A stretch of DNA of 64,000 nt from CALODL01 sp942492115 (GCA_942492115.1 CALODL010000033.1:124001-188000); one strand, 5' to 3'; counted from the first letter of the stretch, positions 56,050 through 64,000 are shown. Notes: a model not told the origin generated them from the letters alone. Program-made: numbers and translations.

Positions 56050-56961
56050 ATGATCGCCGAAGAAGCCGTCTTGAGGACTGCCCTGTCGGGCTGGCCGTGT
56101 CGCCGAGGGAAGGTTCGTGACGTGTATGATCTGGGAGATCGTCTCCTGATCGTGGCCACGGATCGAATCAGCGCGTTCGATGTCGTCCTACCTACGGGGA
56201 TACCGGGCAAGGGCCGGGTCCTCACCCGCCTGAGCGAGTTCTGGTTCAACATGTTCGCCGACGAGTTTCCGCATCACCTGCTCAGTGTCCTGGGGGCCGA
56301 GGTTCCCGATGAGCTGGCGGCGCATGCCGACGTGCTGTCCGGTCGGTCCATGCTGTGCCGCAAGTGTTCCGTCGTGCCGATCGAGTGCGTCGTGCGTGGG
56401 TATATCACCGGCTCCGGATGGAAGGACTACCGGCAGACTGGCACCGTATGCGGGCACACCCTGCCAGCCGGACTCGAGCGCCGCCAGCGCCTCCCGGAAC
56501 CGCTGTTTACACCTTCAACCAAAGCAGAAACCGGCCATGACGAGAACATCACGTTCGAGCAAGCCTGGTCGATCGCGGCAGCGCCCGATACCATGGACGT
56601 TTTGCGGCAACGCAGCGTCGAGTTGTACTGCCGTGCAGCCGATTATGCCGTTCAGCGCGGCGTGATCATTGCCGACACCAAATTCGAATGGGGTGTCATG
56701 GATGGCCAACTCATCCTGATCGACGAAGTGTTGACCCCGGATTCGTCACGCTTCTGGACGGCCGAAGATTACGCGGCCGGCCGCGAACAAGACAGCTTCG
56801 ACAAGCAGTTTGTTCGCAACTACCTGGAGGCCCTGTGCGCTGAGGGACGTTGGGACAAGACTCCGCCAGGGCCCGTGTTGCCCGAGAATATTGTCAGCGG
56901 TACGGCATCCAGATACGCGGATGCGTATCATCGGCTCACTGGCCAGGTCCTGCCCCGCTGA
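56050..56961 (+). CDS. purC: phosphoribosylaminoimidazole-succinocarboxamide synthase
   Basis: Condenses CAIR with aspartate in purine synthesis. 303 residues from ATG 56050. Motifs: GKVRDVYDLGDRLLIVATDRISAFD (about residues 20-44), the IECVVRGYITGSGWKDY block, and IADTKFEWGV plus LIDEVLTPDSSRFW. All match the long type of SAICAR synthase. aroC follows 42 bases later. Confidence 0.96.
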   Translation: MIAEEAVLRTALSGWPCRRGKVRDVYDLGDRLLIVATDRISAFDVVLPTGIPGKGRVLTRLSEFWFNMFADEFPHHLLSVLGAEVPDELAAHADVLSGRSMLCRKCSVVPIECVVRGYITGSGWKDYRQTGTVCGHTLPAGLERRQRLPEPLFTPSTKAETGHDENITFEQAWSIAAAPDTMDVLRQRSVELYCRAADYAVQRGVIIADTKFEWGVMDGQLILIDEVLTPDSSRFWTAEDYAAGREQDSFDKQFVRNYLEALCAEGRWDKTPPGPVLPENIVSGTASRYADAYHRLTGQVLPR

Positions 56962-56991
56962 CGCATGCTGGCCTCGATGGCCGTGCGCGCG

Positions 56992-56997
56992 TATCAT
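56992..56997 (+). promoter_or_regulatory. -10 box six bases before the aroC start
   Basis: TATCAT (56992-56997) ends six bases before ATG 57004. No -35 of good quality and no ribosome site. A leaderless start is possible; co-transcription from purC is the alternative. Confidence 0.35.
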
Positions 56998-57003
56998 CCG
57001 ATC

Positions 57004-58164
57004 ATGTCCAATCTCGACTACCGCACGGCCGGTGAATCACATGGTCCGACAGTGCTTGCACTGATCGAGGGGCTCCCGGTCGGGCTCAGGATCGATACGG
57101 CCTTCGTCGACGGGGAGTTGCGGCGGCGACAGGGCGGGTTCGGTCGCGGTGGGCGCCAACGCATCGAAAGCGACCGCGCCGAGATCATCGGCGGGCTGCG
57201 CCGGGGCATCACGATGGGCTCGCCACTGATCGTGCAGATCGTTAACCGCGACTCCCGGCTGGACGACACACCGGATCTCACCGCCCCACGGCCGGGGCAC
57301 GCCGACTTCGCCGGATGCGTGAAGTGGCTTACACCGGATTGTCGCAATACCCTGGAACGGGCCAGTGCGCGCGAGACCGCCGGCCGGGTCGCAGCGGGTG
57401 CTATCGCTGCCAACCTGTTGATGGAATTCGGCATCGAAGTCGTCGGCTACGTGCGGCGCATTGGTCCGATCGCGCTGCCGACTGCCCCGGCGATCGATTC
57501 TGCGGCGCTGATCGCGGCCCGCGATGCCAGCGCCGTGTACTGTCCGGATGAGCAGGTGTCCGCTGCGATGATCGAAGCGATCAAGGATGCCGGACGCGAC
57601 GGCGATACCCTCGGCGGCATTGTCGAAGTGTGGGTGACCGGCGTTGCACCAGGTTTGGGCTCATGCATGCGGTGGCAGGACAAGCTTGACGGTCGACTGC
57701 TCCAGGCCGTGGGCACGATTCAAGCGATCAAGGGCGTCGAAATCGGCGCCGGCTTCGCCGTCGCCGAACGGCCGGGCAGCGCGGTCCACGACGAGATGGA
57801 CTACGATGCGGCGCTGGCCTCGACCGCAGGGCTGGGCTTCACCCGCCGAACCAACAACGCCGGCGGCATAGAGGGTGGCATGACCAACGGCCAAACGATT
57901 GTCGTGCGCGCAGCGATGAAACCGATCAGCACACTGCGGCGTGGACTCGACACGGTGGACGTTGTCAGTCGTGAGGCGGTTCGTTCGGCCTACGAGCGCA
58001 GCGACATTTGTGCCGTGCCGGCGTGCAGCGTGATTGCTCAAAATGTCGTGGCCTTCGAGATCGCTCGGGTCCTCCTGGAGAAGATGTCGGGAGATACCAT
58101 GACCGAGTTGCGTGCGGCCTACGCGTTCTTTCTCGACGCGGCACGACGACTCGGAACCGCGTGA
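57004..58164 (+). CDS. aroC: chorismate synthase
   Basis: Last step of the shikimate pathway, flavin-dependent. 386 residues from ATG 57004; an upstream ATG at 56965 adds 13 residues with no family match. The signature GESHGPTVLALIEGLPVG (residues 9-26), GRGGRQRIESDRAEI, RASARETAGRVAAGAIA and SRRTNNAGGIEGG-type C-terminal block (FTRRTNNAGGIEGGMTNG) are intact. Confidence 0.95.
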   Translation: MSNLDYRTAGESHGPTVLALIEGLPVGLRIDTAFVDGELRRRQGGFGRGGRQRIESDRAEIIGGLRRGITMGSPLIVQIVNRDSRLDDTPDLTAPRPGHADFAGCVKWLTPDCRNTLERASARETAGRVAAGAIAANLLMEFGIEVVGYVRRIGPIALPTAPAIDSAALIAARDASAVYCPDEQVSAAMIEAIKDAGRDGDTLGGIVEVWVTGVAPGLGSCMRWQDKLDGRLLQAVGTIQAIKGVEIGAGFAVAERPGSAVHDEMDYDAALASTAGLGFTRRTNNAGGIEGGMTNGQTIVVRAAMKPISTLRRGLDTVDVVSREAVRSAYERSDICAVPACSVIAQNVVAFEIARVLLEKMSGDTMTELRAAYAFFLDAARRLGTA

Positions 58165-58179
58165 TTCTGGGCGCATCGC

Positions 58180-58761
58180 ATGCTGCGAGTTCGCTGGCTC
58201 ATACTGTCGCTCGCTGTGGGGTTGGGCGGTGGGTCGATGTGTGCGTCGATCGCCTATGCCTGGTACCTGCACAGCCCGTGGCGACACGAGACCATCGTGA
58301 CCGATCTCAAAGCGGCCACGGCGATGCCGGTCGCTATAGCGGCGTTAACCCCGGACGGCCGACGTCGAGGTGTTTTTGAAGCCCTGTCGATTCGCATCGC
58401 GGCCGAAGGCCCGCCATGGGTCACTTGCCCACGCGGACGCTGGCAACATGCAACCACGTCGATGCTGACCTTCGACAATCCAAGCATCACTATTGCTGAC
58501 CGAGGATGGTCGACGGCTCACGCCGGGTCGATATGCGACGCACTGCGTCGTTGCTGCGCAGAGTGGCCGAACGTCGACCGCGTCGAAGTTCGTCAATTGA
58601 CCTTGAAGGTGATGGGCCAGCGGGCCCAAGCCTGGGTTGGTGCCTTGGATGGGACGGCGACACTGACGACCGAATCCATCGATTTCTTCGGCACCGCCCG
58701 GGCGTGGAACAGTCGGCCGTACGATGACGGTATCGACATCACCGCGCGTGGCGAGATGTGA
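58180..58761 (+). CDS. exported envelope protein, N-terminal part (possibly split from the next frame)
   Basis: 193 residues. A signal anchor (LILSLAVGLGGGSMCASIAYAWYL) is followed by a beta-rich region with short repeats (FEALSIRIAAEG, LTFDNPSITIADRGW, LTTESIDFF) like AsmA/DUF3971-type envelope proteins. It ends abruptly at 58761 after DDGIDITARGEM. The following frame continues in the same style, so it may be the N-terminal half of a frameshifted gene. It precedes the exosortase. Confidence 0.6.
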   Translation: MLRVRWLILSLAVGLGGGSMCASIAYAWYLHSPWRHETIVTDLKAATAMPVAIAALTPDGRRRGVFEALSIRIAAEGPPWVTCPRGRWQHATTSMLTFDNPSITIADRGWSTAHAGSICDALRRCCAEWPNVDRVEVRQLTLKVMGQRAQAWVGALDGTATLTTESIDFFGTARAWNSRPYDDGIDITARGEM

Positions 58762-58771
58762 GGACATCACC

Positions 58772-59644
58772 GTGACCATGACATTTCCCGATCTGGCGGT
58801 GAGTGAATTACCCATCGCGTTACGCGGGGCGCGGCGTCCGACGACTGGCCGCTTCAACGGGTCCATCTCCTTGGAGGAAGGTTGTTGGAACGTCAAAGGC
58901 GTACTGGAGCGTGCAGCTTTGAGTGAGTGGGTCGCCGGGGTTGCAGGACATGTCGAGCGGCTCGATATCGATGCCGAACTGGACGCCGACACTGGACTGA
59001 CTGCGTTGCACATGAGCGGACGGATCGATGACATCGAGTTGACCCGACTGTGGTGGGCAGTCAAGCAGCCTGCCGCGGGGGGGTGTGGCCGGTTGACCAT
59101 TGACCGCATGGTGTGGCGCGGCGGTCAACTCGAGGCGCTGCAAGCACGGGGGACGGCCCGGGACATCGACGTCTCCGTCCTGGCTTCGGCTTGGGGGCTG
59201 CCGGAAGTCATCGGACAGTTGTCCATCACGGTCGACGCATGGCATGCGGACCGGGCAGGCGTGCGTACGGCTGACTTCACGGTGCGCCTTGATCCCCCGG
59301 CGGCGGATCGCGCCTTGATCGATCGCGGATGGATCGTCATGCTCGCCCGATGGATACCTCATTTGGAGGTTGAGCACCTTCCAATGGGTCTCCTGGAGTT
59401 CGAAAGGCTCAGCGTGCGGCTGGTGTGGGACGGACAACGATTGCTCGTTCATGGCGGAGCGGCCGATGGGCACACGGCCCTGACCCTGAGGTTGCTGGGC
59501 CGCGCGGTTCCGGTGATTCGCCTGCCGCAGGCCGGCGCTGACATTACGCCGGCATGGTCCGATATTGCCCCCATTGTCACAAAGATCATCCATATGGACG
59601 TTGTCGGGGACGGTGAGCGCGGCTATGCTCATATGACGTACTAA
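58772..59644 (+). CDS. envelope beta-protein, C-terminal part or separate gene
   Basis: About 290 residues if started at GTG 58772 (GAGG lies eight bases upstream); the open frame reaches back to 58724. It has no signal peptide of its own. Its content is AsmA-like: alternating strands such as MTFPDLAVSELPIAL, RFNGSISLEEGCWNVKGVL, IDAELDADTGLTALHMSGRIDD and a closing VVGDGERGYAHMTY. Start near the end of the preceding gene and the matching style support either a frameshifted single gene or a coupled pair. It ends 62 bases before the exosortase. Confidence 0.55.
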   Translation: MTMTFPDLAVSELPIALRGARRPTTGRFNGSISLEEGCWNVKGVLERAALSEWVAGVAGHVERLDIDAELDADTGLTALHMSGRIDDIELTRLWWAVKQPAAGGCGRLTIDRMVWRGGQLEALQARGTARDIDVSVLASAWGLPEVIGQLSITVDAWHADRAGVRTADFTVRLDPPAADRALIDRGWIVMLARWIPHLEVEHLPMGLLEFERLSVRLVWDGQRLLVHGGAADGHTALTLRLLGRAVPVIRLPQAGADITPAWSDIAPIVTKIIHMDVVGDGERGYAHMTY

Positions 59645-59706
59645 GCGCAAGCTGATGAGCCTGATATGCCTTGCGCGGCAAGTCCGGCCTTGAACACTGG
59701 AAATCC

Positions 59707-60309
59707 ATGAGCAGATCCAAGAAATCCAAGCCCCGTCCCGGCACTCGCGCCGCCCCGCGATCCGAGCCGGATGCAACAGGAGGCGAATCTCCACCACCGG
59801 GCTGGTTCGCGTCGCGGTGGCCGATCATCAAAGCCGTGGCGATTTTTGCCGGTGTCATGGCCATGTTCTACGTGGCGCAGTACTACTACACGAACAGAAT
59901 CGACTGGTATCTCGAAGGCATCGCAGCCACATGTTCGTGGGTCCTGGACCTGTTTGGTCAAGACACCACTGCTTCGGGCACAGCCATTGTTTCGCAGGCG
60001 TTCAGCGTGCGCATCGTGCACGGTTGCGATGCGCTCGAGCCCACCGCCGCGTTCGTCGCTGCTGTGCTTGCCTCACCCGTTTCATTCCTCCGTAAAGTGC
60101 CCGGCCTGGCCATCGGAATTGCCGCGCTGCTGGTGATCAACCTGTTCCGAATCATCACCCTGTACTTCGTCGGTGTGCATTGGAAAGAGGCTTTTGAGAT
60201 GATGCATGTCGAATTCTGGCAAGCAGTCTTCATTGTCCTGGCCATCGTCTTCTGGGCTGTCTGGGTGCAATGGGCCACACGAAAACGTACGGTCGTCAAC
60301 GATGCTTAA
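59707..60309 (+). CDS. exosortase/archaeosortase family transpeptidase
   Basis: 200 residues with a polar, basic N-terminus and about four to five membrane segments. Exosortases cleave and re-ligate proteins that carry PEP-CTERM-like sorting tags at the inner membrane. The catalytic triad is visible: Cys107 (IVHGCDALEPTAAF), Arg148 (LLVINLFRIITLYF) and His167 (EMMHVEFWQAVF). It is short, like the single-domain XrtH-type proteins. No tagged substrate is in the window. The next gene overlaps its end by eight bases. Confidence 0.85.
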   Translation: MSRSKKSKPRPGTRAAPRSEPDATGGESPPPGWFASRWPIIKAVAIFAGVMAMFYVAQYYYTNRIDWYLEGIAATCSWVLDLFGQDTTASGTAIVSQAFSVRIVHGCDALEPTAAFVAAVLASPVSFLRKVPGLAIGIAALLVINLFRIITLYFVGVHWKEAFEMMHVEFWQAVFIVLAIVFWAVWVQWATRKRTVVNDA

Positions 60310-60925
60310 TACCAGGGCAATTCTGGGTTTTCTTGGGAAGTTCATCGGCTGGTTCGTGTTGTTGATGTACGTTCCCGTCATGTTCCCCGCACTGGGAATC
60401 GACAGGCTGTACGCCGGAATCCTGATTGCCGAGGGCAATTTCTTCGTTGGCGATTCTTTCGGCAGCCAGGCCAGCGTGCGTTTCAAGCCCCAGGCAGACG
60501 ACCCGCTGGGGCGTGATGTTCGGATCGAGTATACGACCACGAACGGGTCCGCCGTGAATCGCGGCAAGACTCGAACCACGGGCTATTGGCCGACCGCGTA
60601 TCTGATGTCCTTGATTCTGGCCAGCCCTTTGCCTTGGAAACGGCGAGGACTGGCCTTGTTCGCGGGCTTTCTCCTGTGCCAGGTGTTCGTGTGTTTCAGA
60701 CTGTTCATTCTCAGCCTCTACCCGTGCTGTGATCCCACGACGCCTGTACACGTATTCGACGTCAGCGACTTCACTCTGGACGTGCTGGGCAAGATGAACT
60801 GGATTTTCGTACGGTCCTTTGCCGGCAGCTTCGTCTTGCCGCTGATCATCTGGTTTCCACTGTGCTTTCGCATCAGTGACTGGAAAGAGGTTGCTGCCGC
60901 CACCCACCCTGCCGAAGCCTCCTGA
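60302..60925 (+). CDS. exosortase-associated membrane protein of unknown function
   Basis: 207 residues with about four membrane segments (residues 10-30, 98-118, 122-142, 175-195) and an extracytoplasmic loop (about 40-90) between the first and second. ATG 60302 overlaps the exosortase stop, so the two are coupled. I do not recognise the family; by position it is likely an accessory partner of the exosortase. Confidence 0.7.
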   Translation: MLNTRAILGFLGKFIGWFVLLMYVPVMFPALGIDRLYAGILIAEGNFFVGDSFGSQASVRFKPQADDPLGRDVRIEYTTTNGSAVNRGKTRTTGYWPTAYLMSLILASPLPWKRRGLALFAGFLLCQVFVCFRLFILSLYPCCDPTTPVHVFDVSDFTLDVLGKMNWIFVRSFAGSFVLPLIIWFPLCFRISDWKEVAAATHPAEAS

Positions 60926-61078
60926 CCACAACTCCAGTCAATCCTTTCGAGCCACACTCACGTGATCATGCCACGGCCGCCGATGTAGAGGCTTGGGACC
61001 GTCTCGAGACTCACTATTGCGCGCAGGAGCCCTGCGTGGAGGAAGGACGGGGCATCGAACCTGCGGGAGGTACGGCCT

Positions 61079-61582
61079 ATGGATTGGATGCCGGTATCGG
61101 AGGCTGCGTCCGTACTGGGCGTCAGTGAGCGAACCATCTACAACAGAGTGAAGACCCACAAGATCGAGGCCCGCCAGGTTGCCGGGCGGACGGAAGTCCT
61201 CGCCATCGCCGGACGCCGCGTCGACGCCTGGGGGCGTCCACTGGTACCCCGCGCGCCGACCTGTGGAACCCGCGACCCCCAGCGTGATGGACTTGAAGCG
61301 GTCAATCGTCTGGCAGATAGTCTCGAGTCACAGGTGGCCCTCTTTGGTGAGTTGCACCGCGGGGTGGTCCGATCGCGCAGGTGGGCGTGGGGCGCCTGCC
61401 TCGTCGGGTTGTTCGGAATGGCCATCAGCGGCTACTGGTATCGCGACCATCTGGCCCGGTATGAACGCTCGTACCGCGACGCGTGGCTCGCGCTGCAGCA
61501 GCGTTGTGCAGGTGAAATGGATTCGGTTGCAGCATGCAGGGCGACCGTTCCTGCCGAGCAGCAACTGGCCGGTGGTCCCTGA
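61079..61582 (+). CDS. helix-turn-helix protein with a membrane anchor
   Basis: 167 residues. Residues 1-50 form an excisionase/MerR-like HTH (MPVSEAASVLGVSERTIYNRVKTHKIEARQVAGRTEV). A membrane segment lies at about residues 105-122 (WGACLVGLFGMAISGYWYR), followed by a short periplasmic tail with two cysteines (Cys141, Cys149). A DNA-binding domain tethered to the membrane would be a one-component sensor-regulator. The Cys pair could sense redox state, which is speculative. Confidence 0.75.
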   Translation: MDWMPVSEAASVLGVSERTIYNRVKTHKIEARQVAGRTEVLAIAGRRVDAWGRPLVPRAPTCGTRDPQRDGLEAVNRLADSLESQVALFGELHRGVVRSRRWAWGACLVGLFGMAISGYWYRDHLARYERSYRDAWLALQQRCAGEMDSVAACRATVPAEQQLAGGP

Positions 61583-61987
61583 CCGACCAGCGCCGCTCGC
61601 AGCAGGCACCACCAATACCCTGCACGCTGCAACACGTGCTTGTGCCCGTCGGCGCGATCCCTCGGCCGCCGGCGGTTGGAGACAGCGGCCCTCCGGGAAT
61701 CGGGCTGGACCGCCGTTCGCGATTGAGCCCGGCAGCCCTCCGCCGCCGGGCGTGCTCCTTCGCCCCCCGGGAGCGTCATCATGGGTCAATACCGCCGGTT
61801 GCGCGTCCCACTCACGACGAAAAGATGAATCTCGTCGACCTTCGTGGACCGCCTCCGCAACACGCCTTGGAGGCGTGACGGAGGTTCCAAGGTTGAAAAG
61901 GTCGTAAGAGCCTGGTATCAAGACACATTCTTTTACTTATGCCGATAGTCAATCGGGCGATAGATCGGGCAGGGAGGTGACCAGGGA
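61583..61987 (+). other. intergenic region with no gene recognised
   Basis: Both strands hold only chance open frames (rich in Arg/Pro). Near 61850-61890 GCCTTGGAGGCG and related repeats can fold locally. I see no known RNA gene. The end contains the ribosome site (GGGAGGTGA) for the next gene. Confidence 0.5.
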
Positions 61988-62224
61988 ATGAAGAACGCTA
62001 GAGAACACGCCAAGAGGGCGCGCGAACTGGCTCGCAAGCGGCAAAGGCCGAACTCGTACAAACCCTACATGGTCGGCTACCAGAAGAAGACCGGAGCCAA
62101 GCCGTCTACCGATCTGTTCGCGACTCTCGATGAGGCGAAGAAGCGGGCCGAGCAGCTCATGGGCCGCGGGATTCCAGCAATTATTTACGAAGAAAACGAA
62201 GCCGGTGAATACGACCCCGTTTGA
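61988..62224 (+). CDS. small basic protein of unknown function
   Basis: 78 residues. The N-terminal third is strongly basic (KNAREHAKRARELARKRQRP). The rest has the pattern STDLFATLDEAKKRAEQLMGRGIPAIIYEENEAG, like a small alpha/beta domain. Strong ribosome site (GGGAGGTGA) 11 bases upstream. No membrane segment. Possibly nucleic-acid binding, on charge alone. Confidence 0.7.
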   Translation: MKNAREHAKRARELARKRQRPNSYKPYMVGYQKKTGAKPSTDLFATLDEAKKRAEQLMGRGIPAIIYEENEAGEYDPV

Positions 62225-62245
62225 TGGGCGCCCTGCGCAAAGACG

Positions 62246-62274
62246 TTGTCGCGGTCGATATCCTCTTGTAGAAT
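62246..62274 (+). promoter_or_regulatory. promoter of tRNA-Tyr
   Basis: TTGTCG (62246-62251), 17-base spacer, TAGAAT (62269-62274). The start would be near 62281, ten bases before the tRNA 5' end. Confidence 0.6.
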
Positions 62275-62290
62275 CTGCTTTTGCTTTCCT

Positions 62291-62373
62291 GGGAGTGTGC
62301 CCGAGTGGTTAAAGGGGACGGGCTGTAAACCCGTTGACGAAAGTCTACACTGGTTCGAATCCAGTCGCTCCCA
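62291..62373 (+). tRNA. tRNA-Tyr (anticodon GTA)
   Basis: 83 nt. Acceptor arm GGGAGTG pairs with CGCTCCC, discriminator A at 62373. The anticodon stem ACGGG/CCCGT closes the loop CTGTAAA (anticodon GTA). A long variable arm (TGACGAAAGTCTACA region) and T-arm CTGGTTCGAATCCAG are present. CCA is not encoded. Confidence 0.96.
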
Positions 62374-62722
62374 ATCAAGTCCAAGATACCGAACTGACGA
62401 TCCTGCTTCTCCTTCCTTCCTGATTGAATGCCAATTCCATTGAAAGACCCTAGCGCCGCTTCCAAGAGCGATGCCAAGGCTGAGGAGAAGAGGAAGGAGA
62501 AGAAGGACGGTTCAAGCACGCCAAGTATGGGATACGAGAGTCGGCGCGTCAACCGAATATCAACTGCGGCAAAGGATTGCGTCATTGTGGGGCGCTGGTG
62601 TGCAGGTCGTCCGATAGATTGAGCACGGAGGTTACGATGCTGGGGTTCACGATTGACGGGCCCCATATCGTTCTGTACTTTCAGTCATAGAGCCCTGGTT
62701 CGCACGATGGGAGTTCCTGCGC
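62374..62722 (+). other. intergenic region between tRNA-Tyr and the STAS gene
   Basis: A 64-codon frame at 62428-62622 (opening MPIPLKDPSAASKSDAK, Lys/Glu-rich) lacks a ribosome site and looks like chance. A promoter for the STAS gene lies at 62653-62681. No tRNA terminator is visible. Confidence 0.45.
62653..62681 (+). promoter_or_regulatory. promoter of the STAS gene
   Basis: TTGACG (62653-62658), 17-base spacer, TACTTT (62676-62681). Start near 62688, leaving a 35-base leader to ATG 62723. Confidence 0.55.
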
Positions 62723-63214
62723 ATGGATCCGATCATCGAAACTACGATGGAGGACGGGCGTCACTGGTTGAGAATCAGTGGCTGGATGAGCATGCGGATG
62801 GGGCCAGCCCTGACGACGTACCTGACTGCGTTGGCCGACGGCGGCGCAACGGCTGTGTGGATCGATCTACAGCAGTGCGAGCATATCGATAGCACCATCA
62901 TGGGCTGCCTCGTGGGGTTCGTACAGCGCAGGACTGCCACAGGCGGGCCCCGACTGGTCATCAACCGCAGCTCTGAACCGTGCATGGCTGCCCTGCGCCA
63001 AATGCGCCTCGACACATTCCTTACACTCGACGACGCTCAGCCGCCCGAATCGGGATGGCAGGTTCTGGATGCTGAGAATCCGACCAGCGCCGCTCTCGCT
63101 GATGCCGTCGTTGCTGCCCACCAGGACCTCGCGGCCCAGAATCCCGACGATCCCAGCCTCGCCAGACTGGCCCAGTCCTTCGCGAGCAGCAACGCGAAGC
63201 GCCAGCAATCCTAG
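62723..63214 (+). CDS. STAS-domain protein (anti-sigma factor antagonist-like)
   Basis: 163 residues. Residues 1-105 are a STAS domain with the core motif VWIDLQQCEHIDSTIMGCLVGF; the conserved Ser/Thr of the regulatory phosphorylation site (Ser in IDST) is kept. The C-terminal 50 residues are Ala-rich and unstructured. It would work with an anti-sigma kinase that is not in the window. Start ATG 62723 fits the promoter above. Confidence 0.8.
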   Translation: MDPIIETTMEDGRHWLRISGWMSMRMGPALTTYLTALADGGATAVWIDLQQCEHIDSTIMGCLVGFVQRRTATGGPRLVINRSSEPCMAALRQMRLDTFLTLDDAQPPESGWQVLDAENPTSAALADAVVAAHQDLAAQNPDDPSLARLAQSFASSNAKRQQS

Positions 63215-63344
63215 GCGTGATCCGGCAGCGCGTAGGAGAATCCAGTCGGCCCAACCCCTGCGCGGTCAGACGAGATCCCGGCGGCATGTCAGCGACTTCG
63301 TGATTTCAACCGCTCCCGGCGGCCTTGGACGGCAGCGGCCTGCT

Positions 63345-64000
63345 TCATGCTTTACCCGCCAACACCTTCGCACGGGCCACGATATGGGCCGTAGACAGTC
63401 CGAGATGGGCCATGAGATCCGCCGGTTTGCGGGCCGATTTGGGGATGCGGTCAACGACCAGCTGCTCGACGACGCAGTCTCCGCGGCGTGCGGCGAGGTC
63501 GGCCACCGCACTGCCGAATGAGCCACAATAATTGTCCTCGACGGTCAGGATGCGTCCACCCGAACGCGCGGCAGCATCGAGCAATGCAGGGTCTGTGATG
63601 GGCAGAGTGTACGCGTCGATGAGGGTACAGTGGATTCCCGCGGCATCCAGTTCGGCCCACGCCGTGAGCGCTTCGGTGACCATGACCCCCGATGCGACGA
63701 TGGTAAGATCGCTGCCTTCGCGAAGGACCTTGATTCCACCTATGTCGAACAATTCGTCAGCGTCGTAGATGAACGGCACGTCGGGGCGATGCGTGCGCAT
63801 GTAGCACACGCCTGGGTGGTTGGCCATGACTTCACACATCCGGTATGTCGCGTGCGCGTCAGCGGGATTGAACAGCAAGCAGGCCGGCTGGCCGCGGCCG
63901 TTATCGACGCTTGCATAACTGCGCAAGAAGCTGATGTCGGCGAGCGCCATTTGCGACGGGCCATCGGACGCAGGCCCGAGGCCACTGTGTGAACCGACGA
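63345..64000 (-). CDS. transketolase C-terminal part, 5' end missing
   Basis: The frame enters from the window edge and ends at 63345, so only about 218 C-terminal residues are seen. At the edge it reads GSHSGLGPASDGPSQMALADISF, the transketolase loop normally written H-x-GLGEDGPTHQ; the first catalytic region lies outside. LFNPADAHATYRMCEVMANHPGVCYMR and the C-terminal domain ILTVEDNYCGSFGSAVADL follow. It may be a full transketolase or the C-terminal subunit of a split enzyme; the missing half decides. Confidence 0.85.
   Translation of the reverse strand, partial: VGSHSGLGPASDGPSQMALADISFLRSYASVDNGRGQPACLLFNPADAHATYRMCEVMANHPGVCYMRTHRPDVPFIYDADELFDIGGIKVLREGSDLTIVASGVMVTEALTAWAELDAAGIHCTLIDAYTLPITDPALLDAAARSGGRILTVEDNYCGSFGSAVADLAARRGDCVVEQLVVDRIPKSARKPADLMAHLGLSTAHIVARAKVLAGKA

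Noticed and set aside
61328..61921. A 197-codon minus-strand frame in the gap after the HTH gene
   Set aside because: Arg/Pro/Gly-rich, with no start signal and overlapping the HTH gene on the other strand.
62428..62622. A 64-codon frame after tRNA-Tyr
   Set aside because: Repeated Lys/Glu codons, no ribosome site and no family; retained only as a note in the gap entry.

Overview
The window is a gene-dense, high-GC stretch of a bacterial chromosome with two membranes. Both ends are cut inside genes: lpxI at the left and a transketolase at the right. Lipid A and Kdo genes (lpxD, lpxI, kdsD) together with a pilus-type secretin imply an outer membrane. Several features point to Planctomycetota, possibly near Phycisphaerae: a DUF1571 protein, a YdjY-domain protein, exosortase genes, an orphan 5S rRNA gene, a PilM-type/secretin module with very long unknown partners, and many proteins with no obvious counterpart elsewhere. 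The lineage is an inference from gene content, not a measured placement. I saw no transposase, phage, CRISPR or integrase genes.

Layout. 1-4.1 kb, minus strand: a zinc-ribbon protein and a lipoprotein, lpxD-lpxI, and a family 5 uracil-DNA glycosylase. 4.2-8.0 kb: an AGCS symporter, an NSS symporter and a MetS-like small subunit, all tightly packed. 8.3-9.85 kb: rpsL-bioY-rpsG with a strong terminator. 10-14.4 kb, minus strand: a CYTH protein, leuS and a small membrane protein. 14.5-23.2 kb: a type IV pilus/type II secretion-like operon (PilM-type ATPase, two membrane-anchored proteins, a large secretin). 23.2-30.4 kb: a YdjY-domain gene that looks frameshifted, kdsD, a phospholipid-methyltransferase-like gene, a CopD-like membrane protein, an enolase-superfamily epimerase, ornithine aminotransferase and a secreted peptidyl-prolyl isomerase.

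30.5-34.8 kb: SRP RNA, dnaX (with an A10 slippery tract), ybaB, recR and rpoN. 35-42 kb: an orphan histidine kinase, a DUF1571 protein, an SDR epimerase, a HEAT/TPR protein, an SNase-like nuclease and a MazG-like hydrolase. 42-46.7 kb: a PIG-L deacetylase, an isolated 5S rRNA gene with its own promoter and terminator, a Ser/Thr kinase and an aminotransferase. 46.8-49 kb: tdh-kbl for threonine catabolism. 49.4-54 kb: a coiled-coil envelope protein, a 55-residue membrane protein, mreB, mreC and rmuC. 54-58.2 kb: a ComEA-like protein, a GH10-like protein lacking both catalytic glutamates, purC and aroC. 58.2-61 kb: an exosortase module preceded by what looks like one long envelope protein split into two frames. 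61-64 kb: an HTH membrane protein, tRNA-Tyr, a STAS protein and the transketolase.

Many genes have recognisable sigma-70-type promoters, several with exactly 17-bp spacers. A subset place the -10 box 6-9 bases before the start codon with no Shine-Dalgarno, which suggests leaderless mRNAs.
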